Positions 18,333-28,373 of a stretch of 64,000 nucleotides of DNA are shown here, one piece after another. Source of the DNA: Pseudomonas marincola (GTDB lineage Bacteria; Pseudomonadota; Gammaproteobacteria; Pseudomonadales; Pseudomonadaceae). The notes beneath the pieces are model-generated. The model worked only from the letters and a program-made list of their open reading frames with translations. It made no database searches and was not told the origin of the DNA. Made by a program: the position numbers and the translations under genes. The stretch is taken from assembly GCF_900116605.1 (NCBI RefSeq), contig NZ_FPBC01000002.1, forward strand, positions 124,001 to 188,000. The letters run 5' to 3'. How positions within the stretch are numbered: position 1 is the stretch's first letter; each line of letters opens with the position of its first letter.

Positions 18333-18403
18333 TCAAAGCGATCTACACCTCACCCCTGTAACTAAGCCTGTGCCTCCACCTTACGCCGAATTGTGTGACG
18401 GCT

Positions 18404-19108
18404 TCACGGATGAAACTGCTTACGTCGACGATAACCCTCAAGCGCCTCAGCAAGCTGTTGCAGGCTGTCCAGCCCGTTCTGGCGCGCCTTGCTGAACATG
18501 ATCAGCGCCAGCTCGGCCGTCACCATTGCGTCGGCGCTGGCGTGATGACGTTGATGCACCTGCAAACCGAATTGCTCGGCCCACGCCTCAAGGCTGCCAC
18601 GGCGGGGCGCATTGTCTGGACACAGCAGCGGGGCCATTTCGGCGACATCGAGAAATGGGTGGCGTAATTTGAGCCCCAGCGTTTGCTTGAGCGCACGGCC
18701 GAGCATGCGTTTATCGAAGTTTGCATGAAAGGCCAGCAGCGGGCTGTCACCAAGGAACTCCATAAAACTCAACAGCGCTTCACTCGGATCAATTCCGGCG
18801 GCGATATCGAATGGTCGCAGGCCGTGGATGAGAATGCTTGCGTTGATCTTCAGGTCATGGCGCTGGACCACGCATTCGAATTGCTCGCCGAGCACAATTG
18901 CGCCCTGATTGATTACTACCGCTCCGATCGACAAGACCTGATCGCGGCGGGTATCAAGCCCCGAGGTTTCCAGATCGAGTACCACAATGCGTTGCTCGGC
19001 CAGTGGTGTTTTATCGAGCGCGGCGGGTTTGCCAAGCGCGTCCACGCGCGCCTGCTGCTCAGCGTCGAGTGAAGGTTTTGCGCCAGTAAGCCAGGTTAAA
19101 GCATTCAT
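18404..19108 (-). CDS. 3'-5' exonuclease, DEDDh (DnaQ-like) family
   Basis: This 234-residue protein has the three exonuclease motifs: VVLDLETSGLD (D and E of Exo I), AFHANFDKRML (Exo II Asp), and HHASADAMVTAEL (Exo III His and Asp). It belongs to the PolC/DnaQ-like group but is not the replicative epsilon subunit, because it lacks the polymerase-binding tail and has a different N-terminus. Its ATG overlaps the stop of the DUF294/CBS gene, so the two are coupled; this pair recurs next to VC_2705-type symporters in other bacteria, although here the symporter is 11 kb away. Substrate and role are unknown. Confidence 0.88.
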   Translation of the reverse strand: MNALTWLTGAKPSLDAEQQARVDALGKPAALDKTPLAEQRIVVLDLETSGLDTRRDQVLSIGAVVINQGAIVLGEQFECVVQRHDLKINASILIHGLRPFDIAAGIDPSEALLSFMEFLGDSPLLAFHANFDKRMLGRALKQTLGLKLRHPFLDVAEMAPLLCPDNAPRRGSLEAWAEQFGLQVHQRHHASADAMVTAELALIMFSKARQNGLDSLQQLAEALEGYRRRKQFHP

Positions 19109-21033
19109 AGTTGGTAGCGTTGTGCGAGGCTGCTTTGCAGGCGCTGAGCCTGGCGGAATGATTCACGCAGGATGCGCCGATCCAGATGGTTGAGGGTGTC
19201 TGGGTCGAGGCGGTTGGAGTAGGGCAGGTTTTGTTTGGCTTGCAGCTGGTGTTGCTGCATGCGGGTTTGCTGAATGAAGTGGTAGGCCTCTTCATACGCC
19301 GCGCCGTCTAGCTCATCGATCACGCCTTTGCGAATCAGCGCGCGCAGACGCTCAAGGGTGTTGCAGGCACCAACACCATTGGCCAGCGCCAGTAGCCGGG
19401 CGCCATCGACAAACGGCGTCAGGCCTTGGATCTTGAGGTCTAGGGTGTCTTTTTCGACGCCCTTGCGCGCCACGACAAAATCACGGATCAGTCCCAGCGG
19501 CGGTCGGTGACGCAAAGCGTTTTCGGCCATCATGCGTTGAAACAGCGTGTTCTGGGCAATTTTGGCGAGTAACGCTTCGCGCAGTTGCTTGACGCCTTTT
19601 GCAGGGCCCCAGACCGCGCGCAAATCAAAATAGATGCTTGAGCGCAGCAAGTGCTCGGGCGTGGTGGTGGCGATGAAACTATCAAAGCGCTGACTCCACT
19701 GCTGTTGCGACAGGCACAGCTCAGGGTTGCCGGCCATGATGTTGCCGGTACACAGGGTGAAGCCACAGCGGGCCAGGCGTTGATTGATTTCCTGTGCCAG
19801 CGGCAGGAGCTTCTGGCGGATGCTTTCGGCGGCGGCATCAGAGTCGGCGGTGAATACGATGCCGTTGTCCTGATCGGTGAGCAGGGTTTGTTCGCGGCGG
19901 CCCTCACTGCCAAAGCACAGCCATGTGAATTGCACGCCCGGATCGCCGAGATCTGCAATGGTCAGTTCAATCACCCGGCATACGGTCTGGTCGTTGAGCA
20001 GGGTGATGATGTGGGTAATCTGCGTCGAACTGGCGCCATGCGCCAACATGCGGTCGACCAGCAGATTGATGTCGCTGCGCAGGGCAATCAGGGTTTCAAG
20101 CTTGCTGGCCGTGCGCAGTGTGCGCGCCAGATGCACCAGATCGACGCGCTGCAATGAAAACAGATCGCGCTCCGAAACCACGCCACAGAGCTGCTGGTCC
20201 GTGATCAGGCAAATGTGGGCGATATGCCGTTCGGCCATGGCGATGGCGGCGTCAAACGCGCTGGCTGAGGGCGGCAGTGCAAAGGGATTGGGCGTCATCA
20301 GCAGTTCGATCGACTGATCGAGGGATTCGTTGTCGGCGATTACCCGGCGCAGATCGCGCAGGGTAAAAATCCCCAGTGGATGTTGCGCGCTGTCGACTAC
20401 CACAATGCTGCCGACGTGCTGCTCATGCATCTGCCGAACCGCATCGCGCAGGCTGCACTCCGCTGTGCAGGTCACGGCTGTGCGCATGGCCAGTTCGCTG
20501 AGCGGAGTGTTCAGCGAGTACTGCTCGCCAAGGCTTTCTGCCGCGCGTAACTGCACCTGTTGATTAACCTGATCGAGCAGGCTGCTGACCCCGCGCAGGG
20601 CAAAATTGCGCAACTGCTCAGAAACGCTGAACAACTTGCGGAATGCCGGTTTATCCAACAACAGGCAGAAGCTGTCTTCGCCCGCCAAGTGCCGCGTGCG
20701 CGTGGCGCGTTCACCGATCAATGCGGCCAGCGGGAAGCATTCGCCTGTGGATATCTCGAAGGTACTTTGTTCAGGTTGCTTGCCTGCGTGCGGGCGTTCG
20801 CCCACTACACGACCCTGTTTGACGATATAGAAGAACTCGACCGGGCCATCTTCCGGGTTGAGGATGGTTTCGCCCTGTGCATAAAAGCGCAGCTGACAGT
20901 GCTCAACCAGATAGGCCAGATGCGCCATGTCCATCTGAGTGAATGGCGGGAACTGTTGCAGGAAGGCCATAGTGCCTTGAATGTTTTGCAGCACCGCGCT
21001 CTTGCCGGTTTCAGCGAAGGTGTTGTCAGCCAT
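19105..21033 (-). CDS. cNMP-binding, CBS and DUF294 nucleotidyltransferase-like protein
   Basis: This 642-residue cytoplasmic protein has, in order: a cyclic-nucleotide-binding-like domain (about residues 20-140), a tandem CBS pair (about 170-295), a DUF294 nucleotidyltransferase-like domain with CFGSEGRREQTLLTDQDNG (the GS...R...D-x-D pattern related to GlnD and the KNTase fold), and a DUF294 C-terminal substrate-binding domain. The architecture suggests a nucleotide-sensing regulator that modifies or binds another protein. No target has been proven for this family as far as I know. It is coupled to the exonuclease gene downstream. Confidence 0.9.
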   Translation of the reverse strand: MADNTFAETGKSAVLQNIQGTMAFLQQFPPFTQMDMAHLAYLVEHCQLRFYAQGETILNPEDGPVEFFYIVKQGRVVGERPHAGKQPEQSTFEISTGECFPLAALIGERATRTRHLAGEDSFCLLLDKPAFRKLFSVSEQLRNFALRGVSSLLDQVNQQVQLRAAESLGEQYSLNTPLSELAMRTAVTCTAECSLRDAVRQMHEQHVGSIVVVDSAQHPLGIFTLRDLRRVIADNESLDQSIELLMTPNPFALPPSASAFDAAIAMAERHIAHICLITDQQLCGVVSERDLFSLQRVDLVHLARTLRTASKLETLIALRSDINLLVDRMLAHGASSTQITHIITLLNDQTVCRVIELTIADLGDPGVQFTWLCFGSEGRREQTLLTDQDNGIVFTADSDAAAESIRQKLLPLAQEINQRLARCGFTLCTGNIMAGNPELCLSQQQWSQRFDSFIATTTPEHLLRSSIYFDLRAVWGPAKGVKQLREALLAKIAQNTLFQRMMAENALRHRPPLGLIRDFVVARKGVEKDTLDLKIQGLTPFVDGARLLALANGVGACNTLERLRALIRKGVIDELDGAAYEEAYHFIQQTRMQQHQLQAKQNLPYSNRLDPDTLNHLDRRILRESFRQAQRLQSSLAQRYQL

Positions 21034-21137
21034 AGCCGGGCCCTGGTTATTAACCTGTATTTTTTTAGCCAGTGTGCGTTGGCAGGCGACTAGCGCCCAT
21101 TGGACGTAAGTCTAGGCGGCCGGGCTGAATCGCAGGC

Positions 21138-21163
21138 AAAAAAAGACCGCCCGGAGGGCGGCC
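21138..21163 (-). terminator. Rho-independent terminator of glcB
   Basis: On the minus strand a GC-rich stem (GGCCGCCC / GGGCGGTC) is followed by a run of seven T. It ends about 32-57 bp after the glcB stop and separates glcB from the DUF294 gene. Confidence 0.85.
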
Positions 21164-21194
21164 GTTTTCTTCAGCGGTTCACGTCAAAGGTGAG

Positions 21195-23372
21195 TTACAG
21201 GCCGTTGGCAGCCTTGAACTCACGACGACGACGGTGCAGAACCGGCTCGGTGTAGCCGTTTGGTTGCTTGGCACCTTCGACGACCAATTCCAGCGCAGCC
21301 TGGAAGGCGATGTTGCTGTCGAAGTCCGGTGCCAGTGGGCGGTAGGTCGGATCGTTAGCGTTCTGACGGTCAACCACCGGCGCCATGCGCTTGAGGCTGG
21401 CGACAATCTGCTCTTCGGTGGCAATGCCGTGGCGCAGCCAGTTAGCCAGCAACTGGCTGGAAATACGCAGTGTGGCGCGGTCTTCCATCAGGCCGACATC
21501 GCTGATGTCCGGCACTTTCGAGCAACCGACGCCCGCGTCGATCCAGCGCACTACATAACCCAGAATGCCCTGCGAGTTGTTGTCCAGTTCGTTCTGGATT
21601 TCCTCGGCAGACCAGTTGGTATCAGCGGCCAGTGGGATGGTCAGAATGTCATCAACCGAAGCCGGTGTGCGGCTCTTGAGCTCTTCCTGACGGGCGAATA
21701 CGTCAACCTTGTGGTAGTGCAGCGCGTGCAAGGTGGCAGCAGTCGGCGATGGAACCCAGGCGGTGTTGGCGCCGGACATCGGGTGGCCGATTTTCTGCTC
21801 AAGCATCGCGGCCATCAGGTCAGGCATGGCCCACATGCCTTTACCGATTTGCGCACGGCCTTGCAGGCCCGTTGCCAAACCAGCGTCGACGTTGTTGTTT
21901 TCGTAAGCGCCAATCCACTTCTCGGCTTTCATGGCTGCTTTACGCACAACGGCGCCAGCTTCCATCGAAGTGTGGATTTCATCACCGGTACGGTCGAGGA
22001 AGCCGGTGTTGATGAACACCACGCGCTCGCTGGCCGCTTTGATGCACGCCTTGAGGTTGACGGTGGTGCGACGCTCTTCGTCCATGATGCCGACTTTCAA
22101 CGTGTTAACCGGCAGGCTCAGCACCTGCTCTACACGGCCGAACAGTTCGGTGGTGAAGGCGACTTCTTCCGGGCCGTGCATTTTCGGCTTAACGATGTAG
22201 ATCGAACCGGTGCGGGTGTTACGGCGGCTGGTGTTGCCGTTGAGGTTGTGGATGGCGATCAGGCTGGTCAGCAGACCGTCCATGATGCCTTCCGGCACTT
22301 CAAAGCCGTCTTTGTCGATGATCGCGTCGATGGTCATCAAGTGGCCAACGTTACGCACGAACAGCAGTGAGCGGCCGTGCAGGCTCAGTTCGCCGCCATC
22401 AACCTGGGTGTAAACGCGATCCGGGTTCATGGTGCGGGTGAAGGTGGTGCCACCTTTGGAGACTTCTTCAGCCAGGTCGCCCTTCATCAGGCCGAGCCAG
22501 TTGCGATAGATCACGACTTTGTCGTCGGCATCTACGGCGGCTACCGAATCTTCGCAGTCCATGATGGTGGTCAACGCCGATTCCATCAGCACGTCTTTAA
22601 CGCCAGCGGCGTCAGTGCTGCCAACCGGAGTGTTGGCGTCGATCTGAATTTCGAAGTGCAGGCCGTTGTGCTTGAGCAGCACGGCTACCGGAGCGTTTGC
22701 TTCGCCCTGGAAACCAATCAGCTGTGCGTCGTCTTGCAGGCCGGTGTTGCTGCCGCCTTTGAGGCTGACAATCAACTTGCCGCCTTCAATGCGGTAGCCG
22801 GTTGAGTCAACGTGCGAGCCTGCAGCCAAAGGCGCTGCCTGATCAAGAAACGCGCGAGCGAAAGCAATAACCTTGTCGCCACGAACCTTGTTGTAGCCCT
22901 TGCCCTTTTCGGCGCCATTCTCTTCGCTGATCGCGTCGGTGCCGTACAGCGCATCGTAAAGCGAACCCCAGCGCGCGTTCGAGGCGTTCAGGGCGAAGCG
23001 TGCGTTCATGACCGGCACTACAAGTTGCGGACCCGCCAGACGCGCGACTTCTTCGTCGACGTTCTGGGTGGTCGCGGCGAACTCAGCCGGTTCAGGCAGC
23101 AAGTAACCGATTTCCTGCAGGAAAGCCTTGTAGGCCACTGCATCGTGAGCCTGGCCGGCGCGAGCCTGATGCCAGCCGTCGATTTGCGCTTGAATAGCGT
23201 CGCGCTTGGCGAGCAGAGCGCGGTTTTTTGGGGCCAGATCGTTGATCACAGCCTCAGCGCCTGCCCAGAACTTGTCGGCAGCAATGCCGGTACCGGGGAT
23301 GGCTTCGTTGTTTACGAAGTCGAACAGCACTTTGGCAACCTTCAGGCCACCTACTTGAACGTGTTCAGTCAT
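21195..23372 (-). CDS. glcB: Malate synthase G
   Basis: This 725-residue protein has the standard length of malate synthase G. It condenses glyoxylate with acetyl-CoA to malate in the glyoxylate shunt and in glycolate use. The active-site regions are visible: [16 protein letters not shown] (Mg2+ and glyoxylate region), [11 protein letters not shown], and [18 protein letters not shown]. The start at 23372 begins [12 protein letters not shown] with GAGG 6 nt upstream; the frame runs four codons further without support. It has its own terminator and appears monocistronic. The isoform G type is larger than malate synthase A and typical of pseudomonads. Confidence 0.97.
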   Translation of the reverse strand: MTEHVQVGGLKVAKVLFDFVNNEAIPGTGIAADKFWAGAEAVINDLAPKNRALLAKRDAIQAQIDGWHQARAGQAHDAVAYKAFLQEIGYLLPEPAEFAATTQNVDEEVARLAGPQLVVPVMNARFALNASNARWGSLYDALYGTDAISEENGAEKGKGYNKVRGDKVIAFARAFLDQAAPLAAGSHVDSTGYRIEGGKLIVSLKGGSNTGLQDDAQLIGFQGEANAPVAVLLKHNGLHFEIQIDANTPVGSTDAAGVKDVLMESALTTIMDCEDSVAAVDADDKVVIYRNWLGLMKGDLAEEVSKGGTTFTRTMNPDRVYTQVDGGELSLHGRSLLFVRNVGHLMTIDAIIDKDGFEVPEGIMDGLLTSLIAIHNLNGNTSRRNTRTGSIYIVKPKMHGPEEVAFTTELFGRVEQVLSLPVNTLKVGIMDEERRTTVNLKACIKAASERVVFINTGFLDRTGDEIHTSMEAGAVVRKAAMKAEKWIGAYENNNVDAGLATGLQGRAQIGKGMWAMPDLMAAMLEQKIGHPMSGANTAWVPSPTAATLHALHYHKVDVFARQEELKSRTPASVDDILTIPLAADTNWSAEEIQNELDNNSQGILGYVVRWIDAGVGCSKVPDISDVGLMEDRATLRISSQLLANWLRHGIATEEQIVASLKRMAPVVDRQNANDPTYRPLAPDFDSNIAFQAALELVVEGAKQPNGYTEPVLHRRRREFKAANGL

Positions 23373-23670
23373 CACTTGCCTCACTCTGTTCAGCTTTACT
23401 CAATAGCCACGACGGACTGCCGGAAACAGTCTTGTAGTCCACGGCGCGGCATACTACATCAAGATCTTGGGAAAATCAGTCGCAAGCGCGTCGTACTCCG
23501 ACCGAAAGTCGATTTCTAGTCACGCAAGGAATGTTGTGTGTGCAAAGAAGGTCAATATTGTTTCATAAAAGTGCGGAAACGGTACACGATTAATTGCTTC
23601 TAGATTCTATACGTTCGTCGATCTTGCTTTGCCCACCTATACTGATGTGGAACTGAACAGGAGCTCCTCG

Positions 23671-24132
23671 ATGCATATAGAGCAGGCGACGCTTAGCGAT
23701 CTGGATGATTTAAGCCCACTTTTTTCAGCCTATCTGCACTTCTATGGGGTCGAGAAAAGCACGCAGCAGGTCAGCGATTTTTTGCATGACAGATTGCTAC
23801 AAGGTCAGTCGATCATCTTTATCGCCCGCGACGTAAGCACTAAAGCCCTCGGTTTCGTCCAGCTCTATAAGTTCTTCGCATCCCTGCATCTGGCGCCTGC
23901 GTTGTTGCTCAGCGACTTATATGTCGCGCCTCATGCGCGCCGTCAGGGAGTTGGGGAGGGGTTGATGAATGCTGCCCGCAACTACGGCGAAAGCACGGGT
24001 GTCTGCGGTTTGCAGCTTGAAACCGCCAAGGACAACACGGCGGGCCAAGCACTTTATGAGCGCCTGGGTTATTGCCGCGACAATGCGTTCTACACCTATT
24101 GGCTAGGCTTGCCTGCGCGAGCAAACAGTTAG
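23671..24132 (+). CDS. GNAT family N-acetyltransferase
   Basis: This 153-residue protein has the GNAT fold: beta-alpha start MHIEQATLSDLDDL, a central LSDLYVAPHARRQGVGEGLMNAA segment in which R-R-Q-G-V-G forms the acetyl-CoA pyrophosphate-binding loop, and a C-terminal LQLETAKDNTAGQALYERLGY. The start at 23671 follows ACAGGAGCTCC, a good ribosome binding site. It acetylates an amine of an unknown small molecule or protein. The position between glcB and gcvR appears conserved in pseudomonads. Confidence 0.88.
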   Translation: MHIEQATLSDLDDLSPLFSAYLHFYGVEKSTQQVSDFLHDRLLQGQSIIFIARDVSTKALGFVQLYKFFASLHLAPALLLSDLYVAPHARRQGVGEGLMNAARNYGESTGVCGLQLETAKDNTAGQALYERLGYCRDNAFYTYWLGLPARANS

Positions 24133-24191
24133 TTTGAATGGGCGCAGACACTTGCGGTCCCATGTCTATCTCCACAAACGCGAGGCTCACA

Positions 24192-24710
24192 ATGGAACAT
24201 TTAGTCGTCACGGTAATTGCTCAGGATCAGCCCGGGTTGGTCGAGCGTGTTGCGCAGTGCATCGCTGATCACGGCGGTAACTGGCTTGAGAGCCGGATGT
24301 CACGCATGGCCGGCCAGTTTGCCGGGATTCTGCGCGTGGCTGTGCCTGCCGAGTCGCATGCCGAGTTGGTCGAGGCGCTGCAGGGGCTGAGCATTCACGG
24401 CATTCGTATTCTGCTGGCGCCGAGCGGTGATGAGCCTTCGTGTGTGGCCAAGCCGGTGCTGCTGGATCTGGTCGGCAATGACCGGCCAGGCATTGTGCGC
24501 GACATCACCCGCCTGTTGACCGAGCTTGGGGTCAACGTCGAAAGCCTGATCACCGATGTTATGCCGGCGCCGATGAGCAGTGAGCCGCTGTTCCACGCCG
24601 AAGCCATGTTGGCAGTGCCTGTGTCGCTGACCCTAGATGCGCTGAAACTCCAGCTGGAGACCCTGGCGGATGATCTGATGGTGGAGCTGAATATCCGCGC
24701 CGAAAGCTAG
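24192..24710 (+). CDS. gcvR: Glycine cleavage system regulator-like ACT protein GcvR
   Basis: This 172-residue protein consists of two ACT domains (residues 3-75 and 88-165), each with the typical start (VVTVIAQDQPGLVERV and LLDLVGNDRPGIVRDI). It matches GcvR-type proteins. In E. coli, GcvR binds glycine and modulates the LysR-type activator GcvA; in pseudomonads its partner is less certain. The start at 24192 has GAGG 6 nt upstream. It is 59 bp after the acetyltransferase gene and may share its transcript. Mispredicted longer starts add residues without family similarity. Confidence 0.85.
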   Translation: MEHLVVTVIAQDQPGLVERVAQCIADHGGNWLESRMSRMAGQFAGILRVAVPAESHAELVEALQGLSIHGIRILLAPSGDEPSCVAKPVLLDLVGNDRPGIVRDITRLLTELGVNVESLITDVMPAPMSSEPLFHAEAMLAVPVSLTLDALKLQLETLADDLMVELNIRAES

Positions 24711-24777
24711 TGCTTGGGGTTTTGTAGCGGCGTATTCGGCGCTACACACAACTATCCAAGTTCTGCGTGCGTAGGCC

Positions 24778-24786
24778 TGTGGATAA
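24778..24786 (-). promoter_or_regulatory. Perfect DnaA box in the gcvR-rarD interval
   Basis: TGTGGATAA, the complement of the strict DnaA 9-mer TTATCCACA. A second identical box lies 113 bp further on at 24891-24899, in a similar local sequence context. Confidence 0.5.
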
Positions 24787-24835
24787 ACTGGGGAGACCCG
24801 CTTGCGCTCTTAGTGCTGCAAGGTTTTGTCAGGAT

Positions 24836-24965
24836 TGATCAAAAAACACTCAGGCCTTTTCAGCTTGTGCACAACGGCTGGGGATGCCTCTGTGGATAAG
24901 TTTGGGATGAGTCGATGCAGCCCATAAGCGCTATGGGTTGCATCGAATTGAGTGTTTTTTGATCA
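24836..24965. repeat. Nested inverted repeats with DnaA box between gcvR and rarD
   Basis: A perfect 17-bp inverted repeat (TGATCAAAAAACACTCA at 24836-24852, its complement at 24949-24965) encloses 96 bp. Inside is a 14-bp hairpin with one G-T pair and a 5-nt loop (24913-24945), a perfect DnaA box TGTGGATAA (24891-24899) and the palindrome TTGTGCACAA (24865-24874). It lies between convergent genes, so a bidirectional terminator is one explanation. Confidence 0.6.
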
Positions 24966-25006
24966 GAATTTAGGCCGTCGCCACAGCATTGCGGCGACGG
25001 TCTTGA

Positions 25007-25912
25007 TCAGGCTTGCGGTTCGATGGGCGGCTGGCGACGCAGTGTGAGCCACGCATCGACGCTGTAAATCACCAACCCGGCCCAGATACAAATGAAGGCC
25101 AGCAGTTTGCTCGAATCGAATGTCTCGCCGAACAGGAATACGGCCTGCAGCAATACCAGCGTCGGTGCCAGATACTGCAGGAAACCCAGTGTGGTGTAAG
25201 GCAGATGCCGCGCCGCTGCGTTGAAGCACACCAGCGGCACCAAGGTAATTGGCCCGGCGGCGATCAGCCAGAACGCCTCGGATGTTGTCCAGAATTCAGG
25301 GTTGCTGCTCATCGCGCTGGGGTTGAGTACGATCCAGCCAATCGCCAGCGGCAACAGCATCCAGGTTTCAACAACCAGACCAGGCAGCGCTTTAACCGGC
25401 GCCTGCTTGCGGATGAGGCCGTAGAAACCGAATGTCAGGGCCAGTACCAGCGATACCCACGGAATACTGCCGACCTGCCACAACTGCTGCAGTACCCCGA
25501 GCGCGGCAAGGCCAACTGCAATCCACTGCAAGCGACGCAGGCGCTCACCGAGAATCAGCATGCCCAGCAGAACGTTGATCAATGGGTTGATGTAGTAGCC
25601 AAGGCTGGCCTCAAGCATGCGCCCATGATTGACCGCCCACACGTACACCAGCCAGTTACTGGCAATGAGTACGCCGCTCAGCGCTAAAACCGCAAACTGC
25701 TTGGGATTGGCGCGCAGCTCGCGCAGCCAGCCTGGGTGTTTCCACACCAGCAAGAGCAGGGCACCGAAAATTGCCGACCACACAGCGCGGTGGACAATGA
25801 TTTCGAGTGCAGGCACTTCGGCGATGGCCTTGAAGTACAGCGGGAATAAACCCCAGATCGTGTATGCCGTGAGGCCGAGAATATATCCGCGCTGCGGATT
25901 GGCGGTGGCCAT
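25007..25912 (-). CDS. rarD: EamA family transporter RarD
   Basis: This 301-residue inner-membrane protein has ten predicted helices in two EamA repeats and the characteristic RarD beginning GYILGLTAYTIWGLFPLYFKAI, plus INPLINVLLGMLILGERL in the first repeat. RarD (historically chloramphenicol-sensitive protein) belongs to the drug/metabolite transporter superfamily; its natural substrate is unknown. It converges on gcvR, separated by a structured 296-bp interval. Confidence 0.92.
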   Translation of the reverse strand: MATANPQRGYILGLTAYTIWGLFPLYFKAIAEVPALEIIVHRAVWSAIFGALLLLVWKHPGWLRELRANPKQFAVLALSGVLIASNWLVYVWAVNHGRMLEASLGYYINPLINVLLGMLILGERLRRLQWIAVGLAALGVLQQLWQVGSIPWVSLVLALTFGFYGLIRKQAPVKALPGLVVETWMLLPLAIGWIVLNPSAMSSNPEFWTTSEAFWLIAAGPITLVPLVCFNAAARHLPYTTLGFLQYLAPTLVLLQAVFLFGETFDSSKLLAFICIWAGLVIYSVDAWLTLRRQPPIEPQA

Positions 25913-26173
25913 GAGAGTCCTTGCTTAGGGTGCTAACGAAAGTGCCAATTCTAGTCTGCGCTGCACTTTTTGTCTGGTTGTTCAGCTTTATTGTCGGCCC
26001 GTGGCCACACAAAAACGTAAGCCTTTTTTTACATCGGGGAACGCCTATTCGCATTGTTGTCATATGTGTGCATGCAAAATGCACCGGCACTCGCGATTCC
26101 TATCTTTTTTGCGGGTGACATTCAGATTTTTAACCGAGTGCTTCGGTGCTTTAGATGAGTTGGGACGGGTCTT

Positions 26174-27151
26174 TTGAAAAGCAGTACTTCTATTTTTAGT
26201 CAGCTCAAATCCTGGTGCGTACTGCACCCACGTAAAGCCGCTCTGGCTGGTGTATGCGCAGCGGCGCTGGTGCTCACGGCTGCTTCAGTATTACGGGTGA
26301 AGGAGCGTATCTACTTCAACTGGGTCGACATGGCGCAAGCCAGCACACGCATAGATAACGCAATCTGGCTGCCGGATTACCGCGTTGATCTGCAGGCGTT
26401 GCCGGTGGCGGGCGTTCCGGATGACTTGTCGGGCATTACCTATGACTACGATCAGAACCGTTTGCTGGCCATTACCAACTCCGGGCCGATGCAGATCGTC
26501 GCGATGGATAAGTCCTCCAACGTGCTGGCGAGTTATCCACTGATTGGTTTCAAAGACACCGAAGACATTACCTATATGGGCGATGGCTTGGTGGCCGTTG
26601 TCGAGGAGCGCAGCCACAGCATCAGCTTTTTGACGATGCCCGCGACGCCTGGACCGATTAACCGCAACAATGCGCGCAACGTGACCTTGGGCCTTAATCA
26701 GTCCGACACCGAAAACAAAGGCCTGGAAGGCATTGCCTACGACGCGGTTGAGGATCGCTTGTATGCGGTTAAGGAGCGTGATCCGCGCCAGCTGTTTGCA
26801 ATCACCGGCGTGCGTGAGTCCCTTGCTGGCAACTTGCAACTGGAGGTTCGCGATTTGAGCGAGTGGCTCGACCGCAGCGTTTATTCGACCGACCTGTCGG
26901 CGGTGCATGTTGATCCCGTGACCGGGCATTTGCTGCTACTCAGCGATGAGAGCAAGGCGCTGTTCGAATTGAATAGCGACGGGGACCTGGTCAGCAGCCG
27001 CACATTCTTGAGCGGCCTCAGCGATGTCAAAGAAAGCGTGCCGCAGGCCGAAGGTGTGACGATGGACACCTTGGGCAATCTTTACGTGATCAGCGAACCG
27101 AACCTGTTCTATTCGTTCAGCAAAAAGCCCGTCACAGTCGCTCAGCATTAA
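26174..27151 (+). CDS. SdiA-regulated domain protein (YjiK-like), membrane anchored
   Basis: This 325-residue protein has a cytoplasmic N-terminus, one hydrophobic helix at about residues 23-40 and a periplasmic domain of the SdiA-regulated/YjiK family. That domain is a six-bladed propeller-like fold with repeats such as LSGITYDYDQNRLLAITN, IGFKDTEDITYMGDG and NKGLEGIAYDAVEDRLY. Acidic loops (YDYDQN, DAVEDR) could bind Ca2+. No reaction is established for the family. The start is a TTG at 26174 with weak upstream G-rich sequence; no better start lies before the hydrophobic helix. Confidence 0.85.
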   Translation: MKSSTSIFSQLKSWCVLHPRKAALAGVCAAALVLTAASVLRVKERIYFNWVDMAQASTRIDNAIWLPDYRVDLQALPVAGVPDDLSGITYDYDQNRLLAITNSGPMQIVAMDKSSNVLASYPLIGFKDTEDITYMGDGLVAVVEERSHSISFLTMPATPGPINRNNARNVTLGLNQSDTENKGLEGIAYDAVEDRLYAVKERDPRQLFAITGVRESLAGNLQLEVRDLSEWLDRSVYSTDLSAVHVDPVTGHLLLLSDESKALFELNSDGDLVSSRTFLSGLSDVKESVPQAEGVTMDTLGNLYVISEPNLFYSFSKKPVTVAQH

Positions 27152-27191
27152 TGGCTGGGGCTGTGTACGGGCTTGCAAGCGCGGCCTGTAC

Positions 27192-28166
27192 TCAGAATAG
27201 TTTCAGCGGTTCTTCATCGAGTGCGGCCATCTGCTCACGCAGCATCAGGATTTGTTCGCCCCAATAGCGCTCGCTGCCAAACCAGGGAAAGCTGTGCGGG
27301 AACGCTGGATCATCCCAACGCCGCGCCAGCCAAGCGCTGTAATGCATCAGGCGGAGTGCGCGCAGGCCTTCAATCAGCGGTAATTCGCGCGGATTGAAAT
27401 CGTGGAATTCCTGATAGCCGTCCATGAGTTCCGAGAGTTGCCCGAGGCGTTCATGGCGCTCACCGGCCAGCATCATCCACAGGTCTTGCACGGCGGGTGC
27501 GGTGCGGCAGTCGTCGAGGTCGACCATATGGAAGGTGTCGTCACGGCACAGCAGGTTACCCGGGTGACAGTCGCCGTGTACCCGAATGGCGTTTACTGGA
27601 TTGTTGGCGAACAGTTCATCCAGACGTTTGAGCAAATCGCGCGCGACCGATTCATAGGCCGGCAGCAGGCTTTTGGGTATGAAGTTGCCTTCCAGCAAGG
27701 TGGCCAGTGAGGCGTGACCGTAGTTGCTGACCGTTAAGGTGTCGCGGTGCTCAAACGGCTTGGTCGAACCCACGGCGTGCATGCGCCCAAGCAATTGCCC
27801 TAGCCGGTAAAGCTGATCGAGGTTGCCCGGCTCTGGCGCGCGGCCACCCCGACGCGGGAACAGGGTGAAGCGATAACCGGCATGCTCGAACAGGGTTTCA
27901 CCGTTTATCGCCTGCGGCGCAACCACCGGCACATCGCATTCCGCCAACTCAAACGTGAAGCTGTGCTCTTCGCGAATGGCGGCGTCGGTCCAGCGATCTG
28001 GCCGGTAGAACTTGGCGATCAGCGGCGTCTCATCCTCAATGCCCACCTGATAAACCCGGTTCTCATAACTATTGAGCGCAAGGATGCGCGCATCGCTCAG
28101 AAAGCCGATGCTTTCAACTGCATCCAGTACCAGATCGGGTGTAAGTGCAGCAAATGGGTGAGACAT
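27192..28166 (-). CDS. srkA: Stress response serine/threonine kinase SrkA (YihE/RdoA)
   Basis: This 324-residue protein has a kinase fold of the choline/aminoglycoside kinase type. The catalytic loop HGDCHPGN is at residues 197-204 and the metal-binding V-D-L-D-D at 215-219; IAKFYRPDRW near residue 50 supplies the ATP-binding lysine. E. coli SrkA is a cytoplasmic Ser/Thr kinase linked to the Cpx envelope stress response and protection from reactive-oxygen-mediated death. The length matches (328 in E. coli). It stands alone, convergent with the SdiA-regulated gene and not clearly in an operon. Confidence 0.93.
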   Translation of the reverse strand: MSHPFAALTPDLVLDAVESIGFLSDARILALNSYENRVYQVGIEDETPLIAKFYRPDRWTDAAIREEHSFTFELAECDVPVVAPQAINGETLFEHAGYRFTLFPRRGGRAPEPGNLDQLYRLGQLLGRMHAVGSTKPFEHRDTLTVSNYGHASLATLLEGNFIPKSLLPAYESVARDLLKRLDELFANNPVNAIRVHGDCHPGNLLCRDDTFHMVDLDDCRTAPAVQDLWMMLAGERHERLGQLSELMDGYQEFHDFNPRELPLIEGLRALRLMHYSAWLARRWDDPAFPHSFPWFGSERYWGEQILMLREQMAALDEEPLKLF

Positions 28167-28275
28167 GACCGCTCCTTCGCGCAGCTGGCTGCTGCGATTA
28201 GGCGGCCATGGTAACGCAGGCGCGGGTGACGCGTATTACGCAAGCGCTGAAGAAGTATTGCGGCACATATTAGCG

Positions 28276-28310
28276 CTCTGCAAACGGGCTCTGGACGCTC
28301 GTTTGCAGAG
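28276..28310. other. Hairpin between phoX and srkA
   Basis: Perfect 11-bp inverted repeat CTCTGCAAACG with a 13-nt loop. It lies 63 bp after the phoX stop on that gene's transcript. No T-run follows on either strand, so it may be an mRNA-stabilising or processing structure rather than a terminator. Confidence 0.45.
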
Positions 28311-28373
28311 ACTGGTCCTAGCCTTCTCCGTCGGTCGCGCGCGACCGTTTCAGTGGTGCGGGATGCTGTTTTT

